This document shows positions 56,222-64,000 of a DNA stretch of 64,000 nt, piece after piece; position 1 is the first letter of the stretch; every line of letters begins with the position of its first letter. The position numbers were made by a program, and so were the translations under genes. The notes beneath the pieces are model-generated. The model had not been told where the DNA came from. It did not search any database and saw nothing but the letters and a program-made list of their open reading frames with translations. This stretch comes from Silene latifolia (lineage: Eukaryota > Streptophyta > Magnoliopsida > Caryophyllales > Caryophyllaceae): positions 151,134,058-151,198,057 of the forward strand of contig NC_133537.1 in NCBI RefSeq assembly GCF_048544455.1, given 5' to 3'.

Positions 56222-59200
56222 TGTGACACCCTCATTTATTGCGGAAAAGTAAACACGTAATTCTAGAATAAAACTGCATGGATATGTTTGTAATAGGTTC
56301 ATTTGGGTAAAAACCTGTAATTTTTAAAACCTGAACCTGTTATAAAGATATCCAAATTGGAAGGTGTCAAACATACAAGGTCTAACTAGAAGTTTCATAA
56401 CATAACCATCGCTAAAGTCGCGAATAGCAAATTATACAACCAATGTAAAGAGGGAGACATATGTCCCTAAAATGTATGTGACATAAAAAGTGTTTAAGGG
56501 TCACCATAAAATAAAGCCAATCTAGGTCCCAAGGTTACTTTGCTCGCTAGCTCGTCCATGTACCCCATATATGCATCACCAACCTGTCAATCGCATTTTA
56601 TACAAATACGAAAGCCACAGTCAGTGGGGAGTAACTCCGAGTTCTCCCAGCCACGAAATGTCATGATTAATATAACATGTAAACATAATAATATGAATAC
56701 GAATCACACAATGCCTTAGCATATAGATGTTAGACAATCATGCTTATCATGTGAACAACAATATAACAACACATAGTCCTAGCATGTGAATACTAGACCG
56801 ACTCAAGCTACACTATCATGTGAGTCAAATAACACACGGGAATCCAAACTCTATCAACCATAGCCGGCTTGCATCTCACCTTCTATGATTCATAGAATCA
56901 TCAACCAAGAAAGGGCAATATATCTAGAGACAGGCATAAGTTCTTAGCACGGTCAATAGTCACTTTGTAACTCGAGTCTATACCACGAGGTAGGGAAGGT
57001 AATCGAACCGGTATCCTGGCTCAGAGGTTCTATAAAAACATGGCCAAGACACAACACAACCCTAGTCCTAAATCAATGAGACCTAGACATGCGGATACAC
57101 ACCACCGCACCCAAGACCCACAATATTATAAAACCATGTGAGTACCCTAAGGAGTCCACCAAAGGGTTGGCTAGTACTTAAGCTGACCACTTACTCTCAA
57201 AATAAGTAACGAGGTCATGCCCCAACTTGGATATAAACCCACCAAGTCAGGAACACAAAGGCTATTGAGCAGTGAACATTCACTCGTCAAAGACTATAAA
57301 GACCTATCTATGATGAAGGCCGAAATACTCACCTAGGACCTAGTCCCAGCTAGTCCTAGCTTGAATACTTTAGCCCACACCACACAAGACAAGTAGGGCA
57401 CCCACTTAACCATAAGAGGGGCAAAGAGTCCAACTTACCAACATAAATGCTAACATTCTATCATGTGAAAAACTATATAAATGTCTATTCAGCAGACAAT
57501 CCAACAATATCTACAATATCAATAATAATCCAAATTCCAGCTAACCATTAATCTCATAATTCATGAGAACAAGCTAAAATGGCAACAAGGCAAGAAGACT
57601 CAAGTATAAGGCAACCAATTCATCCAACAACCAACATGTGAAATGATAATTACAAATATCAAGGCATAACATAAAACCTCCAATAACAACCAATCTCACC
57701 TCAAAGACAAACCCTCGACCCGAGTCCCGCGACGGGTCATCGGTCAAATCGAGGCTGACCGGTTTAAACCTAGTTTGACCAAACTCGTTCGGTCAACGGC
57801 CCACTCGAGTCTTTGCCTACTTTGGCCCAAATCACAAAATTTATCACAATATCATTCTCATGCTATTTCCAATTTCTATCATGTGAAAAACGAAAGTAAC
57901 ACATTATCAATCACTTAAACACTTAACAAACAACAAGCACAACATTAACTACTAATGTGACATTAATTCGTCGAGTAACTCGGAATAGTTACCTTACGCT
58001 AGAAAAAGGCAAATAACCCTTGAGAAAGCTTCTAAAACCCAAAATTACTCTTCATCTTCAACCACATATGAGTCACCTAAAATAATTATGTGAAAGGACG
58101 ATATTAACGAATTATCGTTATATAAAATATGAGACGGAAATTAATTTAATTATATTTTAAATAAACCAAACTAGCGTCAAAACAATTTATAGACACGGCT
58201 CAAAAGTTATAAAGACAACCTCAAACTCGGCCTAACCACCAACTACACATGGCCTCAAACTCGTGACTTAGCTAGGCCACTGCCTAGGCCACGGCCAGGC
58301 CATCTTAAGCTACGGCCAAGGCCATGCCAGGCCATCGACTCGCCTAAAAGCAAGCCATAGAGAGTCCGACACGACCACCACCCGACTACCTAAAGCCACC
58401 CTTCACCCTACTTCATAACCTGACCCAAAAATCAGTCCAAAATAGAACCCAAAAGATGCCTAAGTTCGACCCCAACTCCAGTCCTCAAATGCAAAGTGAA
58501 AACCCACGATGACAGCTCTCGTCCCTGCCCAAAATAGAGTACCAATCGTCCCCTTAAGACTCCATTCTCGCGCCTAAAAACAGTCCTAGCTGAGCCAACT
58601 AAGTCAGCATACACCGTCTTAAATATACCACTTACTAGCTAGCATCCCAAATGATCCCTAGAGGTCAGTATACACCGTCTCAATCATCTCCACATATCAG
58701 TATACATCGTCTCAACTATACAACTGACTAATTAACATCCATAAGGATCCCTATATATAATTATACACCGTCTCAATTATAAAACAGACTAACCAGCATT
58801 CGAAATAAACATATTTTACAAGTAATATCGAGTAATCCGTTATCGTTACCTTTTTAATCTTCTACCAGACCGTCTATTTTAGCATCTACAACCGTCTTAT
58901 AAAAAATAAGGATGAAAGTATAAATTGGGTTTGTAAAAATACATGACGAAAATGAATTTTACTTACAACGGATTGACAGGAACGATGAGAGCAGCAATAT
59001 GGAACGAAAATCATTGATAACGGATGACAAACGGAGTGGCAGGATCAATTTAAAATCTGATAAAAATTAAAACAGAACGAAAAGAAGAAAAAGGAAGGGA
59101 GAAGAAAGAATGTTGCGTGAGAAATGAGGGAGCAACCAGCTAGCTAGCTATTTATTATACGTACGTTTCTTCATCGTTAAGAAATTTCGCTCGTTTTTAA

Positions 59201-59702
59201 AACCGTCTCGAGTTAATAAAATCGGTTTTAGTAAAAGTTTCAGTAATAAAACGGAATCAATAATAAATAAATTTAATGAGTGAAAATAAAATAAACTCAG
59301 CTAGTTAACGTAAATAATACAATATCAGCTTGAATCGGAATTATTAGCGATTTTTACAAAACTAACGGATATTAATAAAAATTGCTAATTTAGTGAAATA
59401 AGCTCAAAATAGCTAATTGGACGGTTTTGTTCCCAAAATCCATCTCGGGTTCACTTAAAACAACTTTCATAAGGACTCGTAAAGAAACGGAAATTATTAA
59501 ATAAATAAACTCGAACTAACTTCAATAAACTCGAACTAACTTTAAATAGACTTATTAATGATTATTAAAATTAACGTATCGAATTATGATGAAATTAATT
59601 AATTAGCTAAGCATATATATATAAATCGTTAAATGATGTAATTAAATTCAAAATAGCAATTAAAAGAATTTTATCTAACTTAATAAAATACGGGGTGTTA
59701 CA
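56222..59702 (-). repeat. Long LTR with Del/Tekay-like ends
   Basis: 3481 bp. In minus orientation it starts TGTAACACCCCG and ends GGGTGTCACA. On the minus strand the sequence just upstream reads TTTCGAGGACGAAAC, a few A-rich bases, then GATGGGGTGAT. This is the arrangement at the 3' end of Del/Tekay chromovirus-type elements before the 3' LTR. No coding frame is seen. About 58600-58790 has short periodic repeats. No second LTR is in the window. Confidence 0.65.
58603..58790 (+). repeat. Degenerate short repeats, spacing near 31 bases
   Basis: Variants of TCAGTATACACCGTCTCAA occur at about 58604, 58665, 58696 and 58757; the spacings are about 61, 31 and 61. Confidence 0.5.
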
Positions 59703-62386
59703 ATCACCCCATCTTTTAAAAAGTTTCGTCCTCGAAACTTGAAAGTATAAATGAAAAGTTATAAAAATAAAACTGAAATTGGAATCGGTAACCAAAACAT
59801 TTAAAAGGTCACTTATCGTAAGAATCAAAATTCTTTCAAAAGTTTCAAATAAAGTTTTCCGACAGAACCAGATTCTCATCAAAGGAACGGAAGTGCTCTC
59901 GTTGCGCATTCAAGAACATCACATTCCTAATCCAAGATAAGGTCAAAGGCAAATCATTTGTATAAATCAAAAATCAAAATACTTTCGAAAACATTAATGA
60001 AGAGTTTTCAAAAGTATAAGTCTCATTCATGGAACGAAATTGCTCTTGTTGTACACACAAGAACGCTAACCTTCCAAGTCAAAGACAAATTTAAAACAAA
60101 AACTATTCGCCGACAAGCGTAGAACAAGTTATCAAACGTTTCCAATAACTAGTTCTAACATCCGATCAACGTTACATTCAAAATAAGAGAAAGGTAATCT
60201 TCTCAAATTTTCTTTTGCAAAAAGCCAAAATAGAAATAAAGGTTTCACCTTTAAACTAAAAGGGGAGTTAAATTTCGGAAATATAATATTAAACTTTGAC
60301 AAAGAAGTCATAAATAGATCAAGATTAATAGAAATTGGATAAAATTTAAAAAAATTTCGGGTCTAGTAATTAAAATTACGATAAATGAGTTTATATTCAA
60401 GGAAGGAATAGGGAACTAAATCAAATTTTCATTTTCGAACATTTTAAAATAGGTAAGATTTTGTAAAGATAATATAAATTTTTAACAATGAACCAAAAAT
60501 GATAGCTTGAAACGTTCAGAAATTGTACGAAAAGGAAAGAACTTAGATATCATAAATGCAAAGTACGTTAAGAGAGTTCAAACTTAACTAATCAAAAGAA
60601 CTATGATGAACTTCCTAGGGATAAGAATTGAAGTCAAATTTACAAGGATGTAAAAGATAAGAGTTTTACCAGCATCAAAATTAAAGGAGGAGCATGATGA
60701 AGCGAGGGAGAGAGGTATGAACGGTAACGCTTATGGTCAAAGAAAAAGGGAAATTAGACAACAAGGAAACGCCAGATACTCAAATCTCAAACAACAATGT
60801 CATCACTCCATTAAGGAAACAAAGGGTAATAACCAGGTCAGGAAATGATAGGAAATTTAAAAAGGGATATATGAACATGTCAAGATGTGAGACTAAAAGA
60901 GTCGAATCATAAAGATAACTAGTTAACAACCAGTAAGAGATATTAGAATTAGGGAGGTATTCAAGACAAGGAAATAACGAGTAAACTTTTATACTTAAGA
61001 ATCAAATCCAACCAAGGTATGAACGAAAGGGAGGAAAACGATTAAAGGTATGAAAGAGGATTTTAAGGCTTAAACCATACGCTTCCTAAAACTTAAGGTT
61101 CTCTCTAACAAGGTCACGCCTATTAGGGTATTGTACCTTCATAACAAAACGACCAAATCCCAAACAAGGGTCAAGGTAAAATAAACGCTCGCTTAAGGGG
61201 TGATAAATCGGTTAGATACTTCTTCCATCTATCTTATCACATTTTTGGATTTCCCTAAAGCAAATCTACCACTCAAGTATAAAAGCATTTCTTTATCTCA
61301 AGCACTCGACACAACCTCAATGTTTTAAAAAACCAAAGAATGAATTGACAAAGACTTCTCAACAAAGTTCTCAAGGAACAACTAACACCAAATCACATTC
61401 CCAATCTATACGGGATTGTTAACATCTAAAAATGGGTTTTCTTCCAAATTCATATCCTAAACTTATCTCATGTTTACTCCTAAGGCGACGACGCTCAACC
61501 TACTAAGCTTTCAAATCCCAAACATAAACAACAAAGCCAAGTTCTATAACTTTAATCACATAGGCAACTCATTCCTAACACAAAGAATCTACCAATCAAT
61601 TATACTCACTTTGTCAAGGAACTAGGTATAAGAATCACTAAGTATGTCTCATCACCTTACCTAAGTCTTTCTAACATCACGACTTCTCAAAGCCAGGGTT
61701 AAGGGTCAGACACAAACAATCTCCTCAAAAGTCGGATTTTCCAACCCAGGTCAACATTCCTCACAAGAAAGAGTACTATCAAATGGCGTTAAGGGAGGAT
61801 AAGCAAGGAACAAAAGACAAGTTAGGAGTACAAGCGTAGCTTTTAAAGTAAAACAGAAGGGAGTTTAGAAGGAGGATAAGCACCAAGAGATTAAGAATAA
61901 GGCGAGATACAAAAAGAACGAGAAACATCTTCAAGGAAGTAGAAGCATTCTTCAAAGGTTGAACAAATCTTCAATCCTCAGCAATAGGCACTAAATCTTG
62001 ATCTTCGTAAAATATAAGTGTCCTTTCAATGGAACGGAGATACTCTTGGCGATCACTCAAGAACATCAATATTCCAATTCAAAGACATAAAAATACATTT
62101 TTACACCAACAAATGATAAAACTAATTATCAGACGTCTCCAATAACAAGCTTTAACACTAATTGACGTTAAAACCAGTGAAAAACATTAAAATATTTTCA
62201 AAACCTTTAGTTCAAATTTTTTTTTTTTTTTTTTTTTTTATAATAAGGGTAATAACTTCATTAGCTATAGATAAGCTCACGGTCATTGATCCAAGAACGC
62301 AACAATTATTAAATGACAATCAACAAACAGGTTAGTACCTAACAAAGAGCAAACACAAAGAGACTACAACACAAACAGGTTAGTAC
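59703..62386 (-). other. Noncoding internal remnant next to the long LTR
   Basis: Apart from the FEDE-like coding tail next to the LTR, no protein similarity is visible and no frame is long. A related word (GGAACGGAAGTGCTCTCGTTG and variants, followed by CAAGAAC) occurs near 59884, 60032 and 62031. A 23-T run is at 62217-62239, and AACAGGTTAGTACCT occurs at about 62326 and 62374. It may be the inside of a non-autonomous element whose 5' LTR was lost. Confidence 0.4.
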
Positions 62387-62387
62387 C

Positions 62388-63972
62388 TCACAGTCACTGA
62401 ACGTGATAGGTGGTATGTTACCAGGTTTGCAAGGTGACTTAGTTTGAGGAGTCCTGGCTATTTTCTTTGCTGCTGAACTGGTCGGGCCACAAATCTCGGA
62501 TCCGCCATTTATGAATTTTACTTCATAGAGTGGAGGTGGTGGAGGGAGATTGCGTTCCTTGTTTTGCTCTTGATTGAGTTTGTCAGGATCTTCATTCTTG
62601 CCTATGGCTTTGATCATATCTTTGAGGTATCCTGCCTTTAACAGGTAGGCCACTTCTTTCCTGGGAGTAAAGCAATCCTCCGTTGTGTGCCCTATATCCA
62701 TATGAAATTCACACCACTTGGTATGGTCCTTCCTTGGATTCGGGTTGTCTGACTTTCTGGGCCACCTGACCACTGGTGGTCCCATATTATCCAGTCGCTA
62801 GATCAAGCCTCCAATGTCAACATAGAAGTTATGTTCAGAGATAGGTGGACGAACTTCAACCTTACCTTGCTGTTCTTACGATAGGTTAACTTCTGACTGA
62901 TCAGGCATGGTATATGGGCCACTCTTGTAGTTATTGCCCCTGCTGGTGCTTCTTCTGTTCGGCTTATCATAGTTTTTTGCATTGTAGGGTCCTCCAACCG
63001 TGTAACTCTTGTCTTCCTCTGGCCTGATATAGGCGAGCGTCTTTGCCTGAACGTCTTCGAAAGAATGAAAGGGATACTTGGTCAGTTCACCATAGAGATC
63101 ACTGTTGGGTAGTAATCCCTGCCTGAATGCTTCCACTGCTGTTCCAACATCACACATGGGAATTGATACCTTCTCCTTGTTGAATCTAGCAAGGAAGACT
63201 TTGAGGATCTCATCTGATTTCTGGGTAATCCTATACAGGTCACTGAAACACTTCTCTAACTCCTTGCTACTTGCAAACTGCTGGTTGAATATGTAGATCA
63301 GGTCAGCAAACGATCTGATACTTCCATTTGGCAGGTAAATATACAACTGCAGTGCAGGATCGGTCAGGGTTGTTCCAAATCCTTTGCACATGCAAACCTG
63401 CCTAAATTCTCTTGGAATAGATGCAGCCAACATTTTTTGCTTGTAGAAGGCTACATAGTTTTGTGGATCTGAGGTCCCATCATAAGTTCTCATGGATGGA
63501 ATCACAAATTTCTTGGGAAGATCTACTTTAGCTATCTCATCTATAAAAGGTGAGTTAGCATAGCTTTATGGGGCAACCTCCTCCATGCTGGCAGGAACTC
63601 CAAGTATTTTCTCATATTTTTCATTAAGCTTCTTGATTTCCTGGACTATTGCCATCATGACAGCTGCTCCTGTTTCGTCAGCTTTATCATCTTTAGGGGT
63701 ATCGTCGTCAACATTGACCACGTTTTTGGTACCCCTTGGACTCCCATAACTTGAGAAATCAAAGTATTTGATAATCGATGAAAATGGGGTTCCTTGTTGA
63801 ATTTTGGAGCCTGCTCTATTAGATTTTTCTAATTTATTTTTAAGGCCGATTCAGACTCTTTCAATTGCAAGATTTCAGCCTCTAACTAAGCCATTTTCTC
63901 TTTCAGGCTCTCCATTTCTGCTACTTTTTGTAGTGCAACAGTCAATTGTTCTTCCACGGTTGGTTGAGACAT
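62388..63972 (-). pseudogene. Tat gag (copy C)
   Basis: Matches 32306-33885. The gag C-terminus with CEFHMDIGHTTEDC is open at about 62400-62785, the core frame is 62876-63505 (209 residues), and the ATG is at 63972-63970. The early TAG and the later frame change are present as in copies A and B. The protease side is cut at the junction near 62387. Confidence 0.85.
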
Positions 63973-64000
63973 TTTGCTAGTTTCTTTGTTTTTTGGATTT

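Noticed and set aside
56222-59702. A host gene in the long tract without retrotransposon proteins
   Set aside because: TG...CA ends with TGTAACACCC-type termini and the adjacent polypurine tract explain it as an LTR; no exon-like frame is seen.

Overview
The window is plant nuclear DNA made almost entirely of nested LTR retrotransposons, with one Helitron and one Stowaway-type MITE. The plant origin rests on Ty3/gypsy Athila-type and Tat-type elements (the Tat polyproteins carry a second RNase H), a Ty1/copia element with an initiator-Met tRNA primer site, a Helitron ending in a hairpin plus CTAG, and TATAAATA promoter boxes in long LTRs. I see no ordinary host gene, rRNA, tRNA or CRISPR array. 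The species cannot be named from the sequence.

Layout. The backbone is a composite of about 9.24 kb, repeated in tandem. One unit holds (i) a truncated minus-strand Tat element lying in a minus-strand copia remnant, and (ii) a plus-strand Athila-like element with one LTR, a primer site and pol cut off inside integrase, abutting the Tat RNase H. Both junctions recur identically (30108/30109 and 39354/39355; 2997/2998 and 35327/35328), so this is duplication, not repeated insertion. A third copy starts at 62388.

Three later insertions break the array. At 3500-26588 a minus-strand non-autonomous Athila-like element (LTR, gag, protease, ORF1, LTR; no RT, RNase H or integrase) sits in the plus-strand Athila LTR. 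Its ORF1 is split by a copia element (8727-20702, 5-bp duplication CCAAC), whose 5' LTR is split by a 3.27-kb non-autonomous Helitron (17009-20277), which contains a 92-bp Stowaway MITE. At 40660-56128 a plus-strand relative (LTR, internal, truncated LTR, internal, LTR; duplication GTAAT) sits in the Tat RT. At 56222-62386 there is a minus-strand LTR of about 3.5 kb with Del/Tekay-like termini, plus noncoding remnant, accompanied by an 0.8-kb loss of Tat sequence.

How the parts relate. Only the non-autonomous Athila-like family keeps long open frames: gag, an unknown 284-residue protein (two copies) and an ORF1-type protein of about 520 residues (three copies). The pol frames of the Tat, copia and truncated Athila elements are broken by shifts and stops. 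The non-autonomous family must have relied on polymerase and integrase from elsewhere. Features shared between its diverged members (ORF1, a TATA box ahead of ORF1 in the plus-strand copies, a small hairpin and a GAGGACAATG block in the 3' noncoding part, and GC-rich words in LTRs and ahead of ORF1) are the most interesting signals here.
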